Origin: Dyella silvae
GTDB lineage: Bacteria > Pseudomonadota > Gammaproteobacteria > Xanthomonadales > Rhodanobacteraceae
Assembly: GCF_026421305.1 (NCBI RefSeq)
Contig: NZ_JAPJBQ010000003.1
Span: forward strand, 496,001 to 560,000
Length of the DNA: 64,000 nt
Direction: 5' to 3'
Each line of letters begins with the position of its first letter. Positions within the stretch are counted from its first letter, which is position 1. The notes under the pieces were generated by a model. The model ran no database searches. It had not been told where the DNA came from and was given only the letters and a program-made list of their open reading frames with translations. Of this stretch, positions 34,484-45,993 are shown piece after piece. Position numbers and translations under genes: made by a program.

Positions 34484-35794
34484 ATGGCTTACGGACCCGC
34501 ACCCAAAGAACATCAGGTCGTCTACACCACGCTGCATTTTGACAAGCCGTGGGCAATGGACAGCTACACCCAGGTCGGTGGTTATGAAGCGTGGAAGAAG
34601 ATCCTCGCCGAGAAGCCCGATCCGAACACGCTGATCGAAGAGATCAAGAAGAGCAATCTGCGTGGCCGTGGCGGCGCAGGCTTCCCGACCGGTCTGAAGT
34701 GGTCCTTCATGCCGAAGGGCGACATGCAGAAGTACATTCTCTGCAACTCGGACGAATCCGAGCCGGGCACCTGCAAAGACCGCGACATCCTGCGCTTCAA
34801 CCCGCACTCGGTGATCGAAGGCATGGCGATCGCGTGCTATTGCACGGGCTCGACCGTCGCCTACAACTACCTGCGTGGTGAGTTCCATCACGAGCCTTTC
34901 GAGCACTTCGAAGAGGCCCTGAAGGAAGCGTACGCCGCCGGCCTGCTCGGCAAGAACATCCAGGGAACCGGCATCAACGTGGACATCTATGGCGCACTCG
35001 GCGCCGGTGCCTACATCTGCGGCGAAGAAACCGCGTTGATGGAATCGCTGGAAGGCAAGAAGGGCCAGCCGCGCTTCAAGCCGCCGTTCCCGGCCAACTT
35101 CGGTCTGTACGGCAAGCCCAGCACCATCAACAACACCGAAACCTACGCCTCGGTGCCGGCCATCCTGCGCAAGGGTGCCGACTGGTTCCTGGCGCAGAGC
35201 AAGACCAAGAACGGTGGCCCGAAGATCTTCTCGGTCTCCGGCTGCGTGCAGAAGGGCGGCAACTTCGAAGTGCCGCTGGGTACCACCTTCGACGAACTGC
35301 TGGAAATGGCCGGTGGCCTGCGTCCGGGTCGCACGCTGAAGGGAGCGATCCCCGGTGGCGTGTCCATGCCGGTGCTGCGCGCCGAGCAGCTGAAGGGTCT
35401 GCCGTTCGACTACGACACCCTGCGTGACCTCAAGACGGGCCTCGGTTCGGGCGCCATCGTGGTGCTCGACGACACCGTCTGCACGGTCCGTTTCACTCGC
35501 CGCATCTCGCAGTTCTTCCACAAGGAAAGCTGCGGTCAGTGCACCCCGTGCCGCGAAGGCACCGGCTGGATGCACCGCGTGCTGGATCGCATCGTGGCCG
35601 GGCAGGGCACGATGGACGACCTGCATCGCCTCAAGGCCATTGCCGGCCAGATCGAAGGCCACACCATCTGCGCGTTCGGCGAAGCCGCCGCGTGGCCGGT
35701 GCAGGGCTTCCTGCGCCAGTTCTGGGATGAATTTGAGTACTACATCGTCAACGGTCGCTCCATCGTCGACGACAAGCTTGGAGCCGCCGCATGA
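34484..35794 (+). CDS. nuoF: NADH-quinone oxidoreductase subunit F
   Basis: 436-residue NADH- and FMN-binding subunit. The glycine-rich [13 protein letters not shown], the FMN/NADH region [11 protein letters not shown] and [17 protein letters not shown] are present, with cluster N3 Cys in [12 protein letters not shown]. The stop overlaps the nuoG start by four bases. Confidence 0.98.
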   Translation: MAYGPAPKEHQVVYTTLHFDKPWAMDSYTQVGGYEAWKKILAEKPDPNTLIEEIKKSNLRGRGGAGFPTGLKWSFMPKGDMQKYILCNSDESEPGTCKDRDILRFNPHSVIEGMAIACYCTGSTVAYNYLRGEFHHEPFEHFEEALKEAYAAGLLGKNIQGTGINVDIYGALGAGAYICGEETALMESLEGKKGQPRFKPPFPANFGLYGKPSTINNTETYASVPAILRKGADWFLAQSKTKNGGPKIFSVSGCVQKGGNFEVPLGTTFDELLEMAGGLRPGRTLKGAIPGGVSMPVLRAEQLKGLPFDYDTLRDLKTGLGSGAIVVLDDTVCTVRFTRRISQFFHKESCGQCTPCREGTGWMHRVLDRIVAGQGTMDDLHRLKAIAGQIEGHTICAFGEAAAWPVQGFLRQFWDEFEYYIVNGRSIVDDKLGAAA

Positions 35795-38112
35795 GTGCGC
35801 AGCCCACTACGCCTAATCTTGACCTGCTGAACATCGAGATCGACGGCAAGCCCACGCAGATCCGCAAGGGCGCCATGATCATCGAAGCGGCCGACGCCAT
35901 TGGCGTGTCGATCCCGCGTTTCTGCTATCACCGCAAGCTGCCGATCGCCGCCAACTGCCGTATGTGCTTGGTGGAAGTGGAAATGGGCGGCAAGCCCATG
36001 CCCAAGCCACAGCCGGCCTGCGCCACTCCGGTGGCCGAAGGCATGAAGGTGAAGACCCGTACCGACGTCGCTCTGAAGTATCAGAAGGACGTCATGGAAT
36101 TCCTGCTGATCAACCACCCGCTGGATTGCCCGATCTGCGATCAGGGCGGCGAGTGCGAACTGCAGGACGTCGCGCTGGGTTACGGCCGCAGCGTGTCGCG
36201 CTACACCGAGCGCAAGCGCACCATCGCCGACGAGAACCTCGGCCCGCTGGTTGCCACCGAGATGACCCGCTGCATCCAGTGCACGCGTTGCGTGCGCTTC
36301 ACCAGCGAAATCGCCGGTACGTACGAGCTGGGCGGTATGAGCCGCGGCGACAACCTGCAGATCGGCACGTACATCGGCAAGACCATCGAGACGGAACTGT
36401 CGGGCAACATCATCGACGTTTGCCCGGTGGGCGCGCTCACCAACAAGCCGTTCCAGTTCCAGGCACGCGCCTGGGAGCTGGTCGCCAAGCCGTCCATCGC
36501 GTACCACGATGCGCTGGGTTCCAACCTGTGGCTGCACACGCGCCGCGGTGAGGTGCTGCGCACGGTGCCGCGCGACAACGAATCGATCAACGAGTGCTGG
36601 CTGTCCGACCGCGACCGCTACAGCCACCAGGGTCTCTACGCGGAAGATCGCGTAAAGGCTCCGCAGGTGAAGCGCAACGGCCAGTGGCAGACCACGACGT
36701 GGGAACACGCCCTGGGCGCCGCGGCCGAAGCGCTGAAGGCTGTGCCGGGCAGCGACCTGGGCATGCTGGCGCATCCGGCAACCACCAACGAAGAAGGCGA
36801 CCTGCTGGTACGTCTGGCGCGTGGTCTGGGCAGCGCGCACATGGATCACCGCGTGCGTCAGCTCGATTTCGCCGACAACGCCGTGGCGACTGCTTTTGGC
36901 AAGCCGGTGGCCGAACTGGACAAGGTCAAGGCTGCGTTGCTGGTCGGCTCCGATCTGCGCCACGAACTGCCGCTGGTGAATCACCGCATTCATCAGGCTG
37001 TGAAGAAGGGCGCCAAGGTCTACGCCGTCAATCCGGCGAGCTTCAACTTCAACTACAAGCTGGCTGGCGAAGCCATCGTCGCGCCGCAGGCGCTGGTCGA
37101 TGCGCTGCTGTCGCTGGCCAAGGCTGCTGTCGAAGCAGGTGCTGCTGCGCCGTCCGCGCTGGCCGCTGCCATCAACGGCGCCTCGTCCGATCAGGGCGAC
37201 AAGGACGCCATTGCCGACCTGAAGAACGGCAACGCCGTGGTCATCCTGGGCGAAGCAGCCATCACGCATCCGCAGGCCTCGTGGCTGCGCGCCGTGGCCC
37301 ACTTCATCGCGGAAGCCACCGGTGCCGGCTACAACGAACTGCCGGTCGGCGCGAACGCTATCGGTCTGGCTCGCGTGGGCTTGCTGCCGGGTAACGGCGG
37401 GCTCGACGCCCAGGCGATGCTGGCCCAGCCGCGCAAGGCCTATGTGCTGTACGGCGTGGAGCTGCAGGACGTCGCCGATGGTGCTGCATTCCTCAAGGCA
37501 TTGAAGGGTGCTGAGCGCGTCGTCGCGTTCTCCGCTTTCGCCAGCCCGGAGCTGCGCGACATCGCCGACGTGATTCTGCCGATGGCGTTGCTGCCGGAAA
37601 CCGACGGCACGCTGGTGAACGTCGATGGCCTGTCGCAGAGCGTGGCCGCTGGTGCGAAGGCACCGGGTGACGCGCGTTCGGGCTGGAAGGTGCTACGTGC
37701 GCTCGGCGGCGTGCTCAAGGTCGCGGGCTTTGAGTTCGACGATCTTGCCGGTCTGCGCGAAGGCATCAGTGAGCGCACGCATCAGCCGCGCGCTGAGCTG
37801 GCCTCGCGTCCGTCCGTCAGCGGTCTGAGCCGACTGGCCACCTGGCCGATCTATCGCACCGATGCTGTCCTCCGCCGCGCCACGGCACTGAGCAAGCACC
37901 CGCTGAACCGCGCGCCTGCCGTGCGCGTGAATGCAGGTGAGGCACAGCGCCTGGGCCTCAGCGAAGGTTCCGCTGTGCGCGTTGCCGACGCCGTGCTGCC
38001 GCTGGTGATCGATGTGACGGTGCCTGATGGCGCCGCATGGATCGAAGCGGCACACGCCGACACCGTCACGCTGCCGCCTTACGGCGCGGCCCTCACCCTG
38101 AGCAAGGCGTAA
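35791..38112 (+). CDS. nuoG: NADH-quinone oxidoreductase subunit G
   Basis: 773-residue 75-kDa subunit. The N-terminal 2Fe-2S ferredoxin domain ([17 protein letters not shown]) is followed by the His-Cys 4Fe-4S site ([19 protein letters not shown]), further 4Fe-4S motifs ([18 protein letters not shown]) and a molybdopterin-oxidoreductase-like domain without a cofactor-binding expectation. The stretch about 430-480 is Ala-rich, probably a linker. Length is in the usual range of 700-900. Confidence 0.96.
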   Translation: MSAQPTTPNLDLLNIEIDGKPTQIRKGAMIIEAADAIGVSIPRFCYHRKLPIAANCRMCLVEVEMGGKPMPKPQPACATPVAEGMKVKTRTDVALKYQKDVMEFLLINHPLDCPICDQGGECELQDVALGYGRSVSRYTERKRTIADENLGPLVATEMTRCIQCTRCVRFTSEIAGTYELGGMSRGDNLQIGTYIGKTIETELSGNIIDVCPVGALTNKPFQFQARAWELVAKPSIAYHDALGSNLWLHTRRGEVLRTVPRDNESINECWLSDRDRYSHQGLYAEDRVKAPQVKRNGQWQTTTWEHALGAAAEALKAVPGSDLGMLAHPATTNEEGDLLVRLARGLGSAHMDHRVRQLDFADNAVATAFGKPVAELDKVKAALLVGSDLRHELPLVNHRIHQAVKKGAKVYAVNPASFNFNYKLAGEAIVAPQALVDALLSLAKAAVEAGAAAPSALAAAINGASSDQGDKDAIADLKNGNAVVILGEAAITHPQASWLRAVAHFIAEATGAGYNELPVGANAIGLARVGLLPGNGGLDAQAMLAQPRKAYVLYGVELQDVADGAAFLKALKGAERVVAFSAFASPELRDIADVILPMALLPETDGTLVNVDGLSQSVAAGAKAPGDARSGWKVLRALGGVLKVAGFEFDDLAGLREGISERTHQPRAELASRPSVSGLSRLATWPIYRTDAVLRRATALSKHPLNRAPAVRVNAGEAQRLGLSEGSAVRVADAVLPLVIDVTVPDGAAWIEAAHADTVTLPPYGAALTLSKA

Positions 38113-38116
38113 TCAC

Positions 38117-39145
38117 ATGGGCGAACAGATTTTCAACCAGGTGATCTGGCCGGTCCTTGGCGTTCTGGCCATCGTGCTACCGCTGGTGATCACGGTGGCG
38201 TTGTACGTGTGGTGGGAGCGTAAGGTCCTCGGCTGGATGCACGTGCGTATGGGACCCAACAAAATCGGTCCCTTCGGCCTGTTGCAGGCCTTCGCTGACG
38301 TGACCAAGCTGTTGCTGAAGGAAGTGATTCTTCCGACCAGCGCAAACAAGGCGCTGTATTACATGGCGCCGCTGCTTGCCCTGATCCCGGCACTGGCGGC
38401 CTGGGCGGTTATTCCGTTCAACGACAAGCTGGTGCTGGCCAACGTCAATGCGGGCGTGCTTTACCTGCTGGCCATGACGTCGCTGGGTGTCTACGGCATC
38501 ATTCTCGCCGGCTGGGCCTCCAACTCGCGTTATGCGCTGCTGGGTGCGATGCGTTCGGCCGCACAGGTGATCTCGTACGAACTGGCCATGGGCCTGTGCC
38601 TGGTGTGCGTGCTGGTGCTGGCGGGTTCGCTCAACCTGACCGACATCGTGCATGCGCAGGGCGGTTCAAAGGGCATCTTCGATTGGTTCATGTGGCCGCT
38701 GCTGCCGGTCTTCGTTATCTACTTCGTCTCGGGCGTGGCTGAAACCAACCGTGCTCCGTTCGACGTGGCGGAAGGCGAGTCCGAAATCGTCGCGGGCTTC
38801 CACGTGGAATATTCCGGCTCGGCGTTCGCGCTGTTCTTCCTGGCCGAATACGCCAACATGATCCTGGTCAGCTTCCTGGCTTCGATCCTGTTCATGGGTG
38901 GCTGGCTGTCGCCGTTCCCCGCTTCGTGGGGCTTCCTCGGCACCGACAGCATCCTGTGGCTGTTCGTGAAGGTCTTCATTTTTGCATTCCTCTTCCTGTG
39001 GTTCCGCGCCAGCTTCCCGCGCTACCGCTATGACCAGATCATGCGTCTGGGCTGGAAGGTATTCATTCCCATCACCATCGTCTGGGTCCTCGTCGCCGGC
39101 TGTATGAAGTATTTCGGCTGGGTCACCGTCGGCACGGGAGGCTGA
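38117..39145 (+). CDS. nuoH: NADH-quinone oxidoreductase subunit H
   Basis: 342-residue membrane subunit (eight TM helices) forming the quinone chamber entrance and the first part of the proton path. Conserved [24 protein letters not shown] and [24 protein letters not shown] are intact. Confidence 0.98.
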   Translation: MGEQIFNQVIWPVLGVLAIVLPLVITVALYVWWERKVLGWMHVRMGPNKIGPFGLLQAFADVTKLLLKEVILPTSANKALYYMAPLLALIPALAAWAVIPFNDKLVLANVNAGVLYLLAMTSLGVYGIILAGWASNSRYALLGAMRSAAQVISYELAMGLCLVCVLVLAGSLNLTDIVHAQGGSKGIFDWFMWPLLPVFVIYFVSGVAETNRAPFDVAEGESEIVAGFHVEYSGSAFALFFLAEYANMILVSFLASILFMGGWLSPFPASWGFLGTDSILWLFVKVFIFAFLFLWFRASFPRYRYDQIMRLGWKVFIPITIVWVLVAGCMKYFGWVTVGTGG

Positions 39146-39153
39146 AGAAAACC

Positions 39154-39645
39154 ATGTCCCGCGTTACTCACTATTTCAAAAGCCTGCTGCTTATCGAGCT
39201 GTGCAAAGGTTTGGCTCTGACCATGCGTTACATGTTCAGGCCCAAGTACACGATGCGCTACCCGATGGAGCACATCCCCAAGTCGAACCGCTTCCGCGGA
39301 CTGCATGCCCTGCGCCGCTACGCCAACGGCGAAGAGCGCTGCATCGCGTGCAAGCTGTGCGAGGCGGTGTGCCCGGCGCTGGCGATCACCATCGATTCGG
39401 CTCCGCGTGAAAGCGACGGTCAGCGTCGTACCACGCGTTACGACATCGACCTGTTCAAGTGCATCTTCTGCGGGTTCTGCGAAGAGAGCTGCCCGGTCGA
39501 CTCGATCGTCGAAACCCACATTCATGAGTACCACTTCGAGCAACGTGGCGAGAACGTGGTGACCAAGCCGCAGCTGCTCGCCATTGGTGACCGCTTCGAG
39601 GCGGACATCGCGGCTGCCCGCGCTCAAGACGCTGCGTATCGCTGA
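39154..39645 (+). CDS. nuoI: NADH-quinone oxidoreductase subunit I
   Basis: 163-residue peripheral subunit with two 4Fe-4S clusters (N6a and N6b): [13 protein letters not shown] and [13 protein letters not shown]. An N-terminal amphipathic helix places it next to NuoH. Confidence 0.98.
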   Translation: MSRVTHYFKSLLLIELCKGLALTMRYMFRPKYTMRYPMEHIPKSNRFRGLHALRRYANGEERCIACKLCEAVCPALAITIDSAPRESDGQRRTTRYDIDLFKCIFCGFCEESCPVDSIVETHIHEYHFEQRGENVVTKPQLLAIGDRFEADIAAARAQDAAYR

Positions 39646-39657
39646 GGAAGGAACATC

Positions 39658-40311
39658 ATGATTGATCCGTCCATGTTCCAACTCGTCTGCTTCTACGCTT
39701 TCGCGGCGGTTACCGTCGTGGCGGCGCTGGGCGTCATCACGCTGCGCAATACGGTGCATGCCGTGCTGTCGCTGGTGCTGACCTTCTTCAGCACCGCCTG
39801 CATCTGGCTGCTGGCCGAAGCGGAGTTTCTCGCCATCGCACTCATCGTGGTCTACGTGGGCGCGGTGATGGTGCTGTTCCTGTTCGTGGTGATGATGTTG
39901 GACATCAACGAGGAGCGCCTGCGCGAAGGCTTTATCAAGTTCCTGCCGGTGGGCATCATTGTCGCTCTGGTCATGCTCGGCGAAATGGTCGCGCTGATCG
40001 GCGTGCGTGCGATGCACGAGCAGGTGATGGGCGCCAACCCGGCCACGGTCGCCGGTGTGTCCAACACCGAATGGCTGGGCCACGCGCTTTACACGCAGTT
40101 CCTGCTGCCATTCGAGATTGCCGCGCTGATCCTCACCGTCGGTGTGGTGGCAGCCGTGGCGCTGACCATCCGTCATCGCGCCGGTACCCGTCATCAGCAG
40201 GCCTCGCAGCAGGTGCTCGTCAATCCGCGTGACCGCGTGCGCGTGGTGAAGATGGCCGCGACTGTTCCCGCCGCACCCCAGCCGGCACCGGGCAAGGAGA
40301 CCACCCCATGA
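39658..40311 (+). CDS. nuoJ: NADH-quinone oxidoreductase subunit J
   Basis: 217-residue membrane subunit with five TM helices ([28 protein letters not shown] at the start; [22 protein letters not shown] is the conserved TM3 with its pi-bulge). The C-terminal 45 residues are a soluble basic/Pro-rich tail. The stop overlaps nuoK by four bases. Confidence 0.97.
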   Translation: MIDPSMFQLVCFYAFAAVTVVAALGVITLRNTVHAVLSLVLTFFSTACIWLLAEAEFLAIALIVVYVGAVMVLFLFVVMMLDINEERLREGFIKFLPVGIIVALVMLGEMVALIGVRAMHEQVMGANPATVAGVSNTEWLGHALYTQFLLPFEIAALILTVGVVAAVALTIRHRAGTRHQQASQQVLVNPRDRVRVVKMAATVPAAPQPAPGKETTP

Positions 40312-40613
40312 TCACGCTCGCCCATTTCATCGTGCTCGGTGCGGTGCTGTTCTGCATTGCCCTGGCTAGTCTCTTCATCAACCGCAAGAACGTGATCGTG
40401 CTGTTGATGTCGATCGAGCTGATGCTCCTGGCGGTGAACATCAACTTCGTCGCGTTCTCCCGTTTTCTGGGTGATGTGGCGGGGCAGGTGTTCGTGTTCT
40501 TCATCCTCACCGTGGCCGCGGCGGAAACCGCCATTGGCCTGGCGATCCTGGTCCTGCTGTTCCGTAACCGCAGCACCATCAACGTCGCCGAAATCGACAG
40601 CATGAAGGGCTGA
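40308..40613 (+). CDS. nuoK: NADH-quinone oxidoreductase subunit K
   Basis: 101-residue three-TM subunit homologous to MrpC, with the conserved acidic residues in [14 protein letters not shown] and [18 protein letters not shown] required for proton translocation. Confidence 0.98.
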   Translation: MITLAHFIVLGAVLFCIALASLFINRKNVIVLLMSIELMLLAVNINFVAFSRFLGDVAGQVFVFFILTVAAAETAIGLAILVLLFRNRSTINVAEIDSMKG

Positions 40614-40617
40614 CCCG

Positions 40618-42687
40618 ATGGCATTGTCTACCTCCATTCTGCTGACCATCGCCCTGGCGCCGCTCGTCGGATGCTTGCTGGCTGGCTTCCTTGGTCGCTT
40701 CATTGGCCGCGCAGGCTCGCATACGGCGACCATTCTTGGCGTGGCGATTGCCTGCGGCCTGTCGTTCTACGTGCTGTACCAGCTCACCGCGGGCGGTGCA
40801 CCGGTCTATAACCAGAACATCTACACCTGGTTCGATATCGGCAATTACAGCGCCCACGTCGGTTTCCTGATCGATCGTCTCACCGCCATGATGATGGTGG
40901 TGGTGACCTTCGTGTCGCTGCTGGTGCACATCTATACCATCGGCTACATGGCCGACGATGACGGCTACCAGCGCTTCTTCAGCTACATCTCGCTGTTTAC
41001 CTTCTCGATGTTGATGCTCGTGATGAGCAACAACTTCATGCAGCTGTTCTTTGGCTGGGAAGCGGTGGGCCTGGTGTCGTACCTGCTGATCGGCTTCTGG
41101 TACAAGCGCCCGACGGCGATCTTCGCCAACCTCAAGGCGTTCCTGGTCAACCGTGTGGGCGACTTCGGTTTTCTGCTCGGTATCGCTGGCGTGCTGTACT
41201 TCCTGGGTACGCTCGACTACGCCACGGCGTTCTCGGCTGCGCCGACGCTGGTGGGCAAGACCCTGCAGATCACCCAGAACACCCACTGGGATGCCGCTAC
41301 GGTGATCTGCATCCTGCTGTTCATCGGTGCGATGGGTAAGTCCGCCCAGGTGCCGCTGCACGTGTGGCTGCCGGACTCGATGGAAGGCCCGACCCCCATC
41401 TCCGCGCTGATCCACGCGGCAACGATGGTGACCGCCGGCATCTTCATGGTGGCCCGCATGTCGCCGATCTTCGAACTGTCGGAGACCGCGCTCAGCTTCG
41501 TGATGATCATTGGCGCCACCGGCGCCCTGTTCACCGGCCTGATCGGCATCGTGCAGAACGACATCAAGCGCGTCGTCGCGTACTCCACGCTGTCGCAGCT
41601 GGGTTACATGACGGTGGCGCTGGGCGTATCCGCTTATGCGGGCGCCGTGTTCCACCTGATGACCCATGCGTTCTTCAAGGCGCTGCTGTTCCTGGGTGCC
41701 GGCTCGGTCATCATCGCCATGCACCATGAGCAGGACATGCGCTACATGGGCGGCCTGCGCAAGTACATGCCGATCACCTGGATCACCATGTGGGTCGGCT
41801 CGCTGGCGCTGTGCGGCGTGCCGTTCTTCGCTGGCTTCTACTCGAAAGACGCCATCATCGAGGCGGTGGGCGAGTCCCACCGCTGGGGCGCGAACTACGC
41901 TTACTTCTGCGTGATGGCCGGTGCTTTCGTGACGGCGCTCTACACCTTCCGCCAGATGTACCTGACTTTCCACGGCAAGGAACGTTTTGTCGTGGTGCAC
42001 GATCACGGTCATGGTCACGGCCATGATGCGCATGCTGATCACGATGAGCACCATCACGTCTCCCACAAGGATGATCATGGCCATCACGAGGCCGGCATCA
42101 TGCATGAGACGCCGAAGGAGTCGCCGTGGGTGGTGACGTTGCCGCTGATCCTGCTGGCTATCCCGTCGATCATCGTTGGTGCCATGGCGGTCCAGCCGAT
42201 GCTCTTCGGCGAGTGGTTCGGTTCGGCCATCCACGTCAACGAAGCGAACAATGTGCTCGGCGAAGTGGGCAAGGAGTTCCATAGTTGGGCCGCGATGGCG
42301 CTGCATGGCTTCACCCAGCTGCCGTTCTGGCTGGTGGCAGCGGCCTTCGCCATTCAGACCTACATTTACCTGTTCAACCCGGCCGTCGCCGAACGCATCA
42401 AGAATGCGCTGAAGCCGGTCTACAACATGCTCAACCACAAGTACTGGTTTGACGCGGTGTACTACATCGTCTTCGCGCGTGGCGGTATCGCGCTGGGGCG
42501 TGCCCTGTGGAAGGGCGGTGACGCTGCGGTAATCGACGGTGTGTTGGTCAATGGTTCGGCGAGTCTGGTGGACCGTATCGCGGGTGGCATGCGCCGCCTG
42601 CAGTCCGGCTACCTCTACCACTACGCCTTCGCGATGATTCTCGGCCTGATCCTGCTGCTTGGCGGGTATTGGCTGGTCGGGCAATAA
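40618..42687 (+). CDS. nuoL: NADH-quinone oxidoreductase subunit L
   Basis: 689-residue distal antiporter-like subunit with the long lateral helix that spans the membrane arm. GWEAVGLVSYLLIGFWY (conserved Glu of TM5) and KSAQVPLHVWLPDSMEGPTPISALIHAATMV are clear. A His-rich loop at about residues 459-500 contains some 15 His in 37 residues (HDHGHGHGHDAHADHDEHHH), between two TM helices in the C-terminal part. The start is four bases after nuoK. Confidence 0.97.
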   Translation: MALSTSILLTIALAPLVGCLLAGFLGRFIGRAGSHTATILGVAIACGLSFYVLYQLTAGGAPVYNQNIYTWFDIGNYSAHVGFLIDRLTAMMMVVVTFVSLLVHIYTIGYMADDDGYQRFFSYISLFTFSMLMLVMSNNFMQLFFGWEAVGLVSYLLIGFWYKRPTAIFANLKAFLVNRVGDFGFLLGIAGVLYFLGTLDYATAFSAAPTLVGKTLQITQNTHWDAATVICILLFIGAMGKSAQVPLHVWLPDSMEGPTPISALIHAATMVTAGIFMVARMSPIFELSETALSFVMIIGATGALFTGLIGIVQNDIKRVVAYSTLSQLGYMTVALGVSAYAGAVFHLMTHAFFKALLFLGAGSVIIAMHHEQDMRYMGGLRKYMPITWITMWVGSLALCGVPFFAGFYSKDAIIEAVGESHRWGANYAYFCVMAGAFVTALYTFRQMYLTFHGKERFVVVHDHGHGHGHDAHADHDEHHHVSHKDDHGHHEAGIMHETPKESPWVVTLPLILLAIPSIIVGAMAVQPMLFGEWFGSAIHVNEANNVLGEVGKEFHSWAAMALHGFTQLPFWLVAAAFAIQTYIYLFNPAVAERIKNALKPVYNMLNHKYWFDAVYYIVFARGGIALGRALWKGGDAAVIDGVLVNGSASLVDRIAGGMRRLQSGYLYHYAFAMILGLILLLGGYWLVGQ

Positions 42688-42700
42688 GGGAACCTGCTCC

Positions 42701-44209
42701 ATGTTCAATCATTTGCTCAGCCTGCTGATCTGGCTCCCCGTCGTGGGCGCCATCCCGGTGCTGCTTGCTGGCTCCGGCCGTCCCAATGCCGCGCGGTGGA
42801 TCGCGCTGCTGGTGGCTATCGTCACCTTTGTGCTCAGCCTCTATCTGCTGCCGCAGTACAACGCGGGCAATGCCGCCAAGCAGCTGGTGGAAGATCACAT
42901 CTGGATCGCCGGCCTCAACGTGCATTACGCGCTGGCCGTCGACGGTATTTCGATCGCCCTGATCCTGCTGACAACGTTTGTCGGCATTCTGGTCATCGTG
43001 GGCGCATGGGAGGTCATCCAGACCAATCCTCACCAGTACATGGCTGCCATGCTGGTGCTCGAAGGCCTGATGATCGGCGTGTTCTGCGCCACGGACGCGT
43101 TGCTGTTCTACGTGTTCTTCGAGGCCATGCTGATCCCGATGTTCATTCTCATCGGTGTCTGGGGTGGTCCGCGCCGCGTGTACGCCACGCTGAAGTTCTT
43201 CATCTACACGTTCTTCGGCTCCATCTTCATGCTGGTGGGTCTGATCTACCTGTACCTGAAGGCCGGTTCGTTTGATCTGGCTACGCTGGCGGCCTTGCCG
43301 CTGACGTTGAAGGAGCAGAGCTGGCTGTTCTTTGCCTTCCTCATCGCGTTCGCAGTGAAGGTTCCGATGGTGCCGGTGCATACCTGGTTGCCGGATGCCC
43401 ACGTGGAAGCGCCTACGGGCGGTTCGGTGGTGCTGGCCGCAGTGATGCTGAAGATCGGTGGCTATGGTTTCCTGCGTTTCTCGCTTCCCATCACGCCGGA
43501 TGCTGCTGAGGCATACGCCTGGGTGGTAATCGGCCTGAGCCTGATCGCGGTGGTCTATATCGGCTACATCGCGCTGGTGCAGGAGGACATGAAGAAGCTG
43601 GTGGCGTACTCGTCAGTAGCGCACATGGGTTTCGTGACCCTGGGTATCTTCATCGCCTTCATGCTGGTGCGTGGCGCCAACAACCTGGATGCCGCCAAGC
43701 TGGGCATGCAGGGTGCGATGGTGCAGATGATTTCGCACGGTTTCGTGTCGGGCGCGATGTTCTCGTGCATCGGCGTGCTGTACGACCGTCTGCACACCCG
43801 TCAGATCAAGGACTACGGCGGCGTCATCAACGTCATGCCCTGGTTCGGCTTCTTCTACGTGCTGTTCGCCATGGCCAACAGCGGTCTGCCGGGCACCAGC
43901 GGGTTCGTGGGCGAGTTCCAGGTGGTGTTGGCCAGCTTCCAGGCCAATCCGTGGATCGCGTTCTTCGCCGCGTTCACCCTGATCATCGGTGCGGCTTACA
44001 CGCTGTACATGGTCAAGCGCGTGCTGTGGGGCGACATCACCAATCCGCACGTGGCTGAGATGAAGGACATCAATGGCCGCGAATGGTTTGTGCTGGGTGC
44101 CTTCGCTGCCGCCGTGCTGGCCCTGGGTATCTGGCCGCAGCCGCTGATCCATCTGATGGATGCGTCGGTAACGCAGCTGGTCACGCAGCTTGGCAACCAC
44201 AAGATCTAA
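42701..44209 (+). CDS. nuoM: NADH-quinone oxidoreductase subunit M
   Basis: 502-residue antiporter-like subunit with about 14 TM helices. FEAMLIPMFILIGVWGG (conserved Glu), KVPMVPVHTWLPDAHVEAPTGGSV (conserved Lys/His) and VAYSSVAHMGFVTLG identify NuoM. ATG 42701 gives the family N-terminus (FNHLLSLLIWLPVVG); the frame upstream overlaps nuoL and is not used. Confidence 0.97.
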   Translation: MFNHLLSLLIWLPVVGAIPVLLAGSGRPNAARWIALLVAIVTFVLSLYLLPQYNAGNAAKQLVEDHIWIAGLNVHYALAVDGISIALILLTTFVGILVIVGAWEVIQTNPHQYMAAMLVLEGLMIGVFCATDALLFYVFFEAMLIPMFILIGVWGGPRRVYATLKFFIYTFFGSIFMLVGLIYLYLKAGSFDLATLAALPLTLKEQSWLFFAFLIAFAVKVPMVPVHTWLPDAHVEAPTGGSVVLAAVMLKIGGYGFLRFSLPITPDAAEAYAWVVIGLSLIAVVYIGYIALVQEDMKKLVAYSSVAHMGFVTLGIFIAFMLVRGANNLDAAKLGMQGAMVQMISHGFVSGAMFSCIGVLYDRLHTRQIKDYGGVINVMPWFGFFYVLFAMANSGLPGTSGFVGEFQVVLASFQANPWIAFFAAFTLIIGAAYTLYMVKRVLWGDITNPHVAEMKDINGREWFVLGAFAAAVLALGIWPQPLIHLMDASVTQLVTQLGNHKI

Positions 44210-44221
44210 GCAGGACCGCTC

Positions 44222-45661
44222 ATGCCGAATTTAAATGACATTCTGATCCTGTTGCCGGAGCTGTATCTGGTGGCGGCGGCGTGCTTGCTGCTGCTGCTGG
44301 ATGCCTTCATGAAGCCCGAGCAGCGCTCAATGCTGCACTGGCTGTCCATCGCCGTGCTGCTGGTGGGCGTCTATCTGGTGATTGCCGGTCAACCAAGCCA
44401 GACAGTGACCGCGTTCAACGGCATGTTCGTGCGCGACGGCGTAGCGGAAGTCCTCAAGGTCTTCGCTCTGCTTAGCACCGTGCTAGTGTTCTTCTACGCC
44501 AAGCCCTACCTGCAGGATCGCAAACTGTTTGTGGGCGAGTTCTATACGCTCACGATCTTTGCGGTCATCGGCATCATGTTGCTGGTCTCGGCCGGCAGCC
44601 TGCTCACCGTGTACCTGGGTCTGGAGCAGCTGACGCTGTCGTCTTACGCGCTGGTAGCGCTGAATCGCGACTCGCGCCTGTCCTCCGAAGCGGCCATCAA
44701 GTACTTCGTGCTGGGTGCGCTGGCGTCGGGCATGCTGCTGTACGGCATGTCGATGGTCTACGGTGCCACCGGTACGCTGGACCTGGCTCACCTGCACATG
44801 GCGGCAGGGCAGACGACCATGCCGCACCTGCTGGTGTTTGGCCTGATCTTCATGATCGTGGGCATCGGCTTCAAGCTCGGCGCTGCGCCGTTCCACATGT
44901 GGATCCCGGACGTTTACCAGGGCTCGCCCACGGCCGTCACCATCTTCATCGGCTCGGCACCCAAGCTGGCGGCCTTCGGCATGGCGTACCGCCTGCTGGG
45001 GACGGGGCTGGCAGATCTGTCGCACCACTGGCAGTTGATGCTGGCTTGCCTCGCGGTACTTTCGCTGGCCATCGGTAACCTGCTGGCCATCGTGCAGAGC
45101 AACCTCAAGCGTCTGCTGGCTTACTCGACCATCTCGCACATGGGCTACCTGTTGCTGGGTCTGGTCAACGCCGGCCCGGAGGGTTATGCCTCGGCGCTGT
45201 TCTACGCCATCAGCTATGCGCTGATGAGCGCCGCCGCGTTCGGTGTGATCCTGGCCCTGGCACGCGCCGGTTTCGAATGCGAAGAGATCGACGACCTGAA
45301 GGGGCTCAACCAGCGCTCGCCGTGGGCTGCGTTCCTGATGATGCTGGTGATGTTCTCGATGGCCGGCGTGCCGCCGATGTTCGGCTTCTTCGCCAAGCTG
45401 CTGGTGTTCCAGGCAGCGATCCATGCCGGTTTCCTGTGGCTGGCCATCGTGGGCGCCGTGGCTGCCATCATCGGCATCTACTACTACCTGCGCGTGGTCA
45501 AGGTGATGTATTTCGACAAGCCCGTGGAAGGCACCGAAATCCGTCTCCAGAGCGATGTGTCGCTGCGCGTGGTGCTGTCGCTTAACGTGCTGGCGCTGTT
45601 GGTGCTGGGTATCGGCTGGGGCCCGCTGTTTGGTTGGTGCCAGCGGGTTTTTGTGGGTTGA
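44222..45661 (+). CDS. nuoN: NADH-quinone oxidoreductase subunit N
   Basis: 479-residue antiporter-like subunit, last gene of the operon. Family motifs: GLEQLTLSSYALVAL, GIGFKLGAAPFHMWIPDVYQGSPTAVT and LLAYSTISHMGYLLLG. No terminator directly follows; the next is after the initiator tRNA at 45869, so read-through into tRNA-fMet is possible. Confidence 0.97.
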   Translation: MPNLNDILILLPELYLVAAACLLLLLDAFMKPEQRSMLHWLSIAVLLVGVYLVIAGQPSQTVTAFNGMFVRDGVAEVLKVFALLSTVLVFFYAKPYLQDRKLFVGEFYTLTIFAVIGIMLLVSAGSLLTVYLGLEQLTLSSYALVALNRDSRLSSEAAIKYFVLGALASGMLLYGMSMVYGATGTLDLAHLHMAAGQTTMPHLLVFGLIFMIVGIGFKLGAAPFHMWIPDVYQGSPTAVTIFIGSAPKLAAFGMAYRLLGTGLADLSHHWQLMLACLAVLSLAIGNLLAIVQSNLKRLLAYSTISHMGYLLLGLVNAGPEGYASALFYAISYALMSAAAFGVILALARAGFECEEIDDLKGLNQRSPWAAFLMMLVMFSMAGVPPMFGFFAKLLVFQAAIHAGFLWLAIVGAVAAIIGIYYYLRVVKVMYFDKPVEGTEIRLQSDVSLRVVLSLNVLALLVLGIGWGPLFGWCQRVFVG

Positions 45662-45731
45662 TGCGTGTCATGGCGGAGCCGCTCCGTCATGCGCACATTG
45701 AAAGATTTGTGAAAAAAATTAGCGAAAAAGC

Positions 45732-45760
45732 TTGCAAGAATCCGGCCATCTCGCTAATAT
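45732..45760 (+). promoter_or_regulatory. Sigma-70 promoter of the initiator tRNA
   Basis: TTGCAA (45732-45737), 17-bp spacer, TAATAT (45755-45760), with an A-rich stretch upstream (45711-45729) resembling an UP element. The predicted start is about 7 bases before the tRNA. Confidence 0.8.
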
Positions 45761-45773
45761 TTCTGGACTCTGA

Positions 45774-45850
<77 letters not shown>

Positions 45851-45868
45851 GATCTTTCTTAGAACAAG

Positions 45869-45893
45869 AAAGCCTCCTCGTGAGGCTTTTTTG
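45869..45893 (+). terminator. Intrinsic terminator after tRNA-fMet
   Basis: AAGCCTC (45870-45876) and GAGGCTT (45882-45888) followed by an uninterrupted T-run. Confidence 0.88.
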
Positions 45894-45993
45894 TTGGGCG
45901 CATGGAAGCGTCGCACATATGTCACAGGCTGCTTCGATGCTGTTTGTGCGGTGCCCCGAAAGAGTCTGGATGAGTCGGGACATCGGCGAGGAC

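Noticed and set aside
32531-35662. 1043-codon minus-strand open frame across nuoD-nuoE-nuoF
   Set aside because: Antisense shadow of strongly biased codons; no domain motif, and the opposite strand encodes intact complex I subunits.
40579-42708. 709-codon minus-strand open frame opposite nuoL
   Set aside because: Shadow frame, extremely rich in His/Gln/Arg, without membrane segments or motifs.
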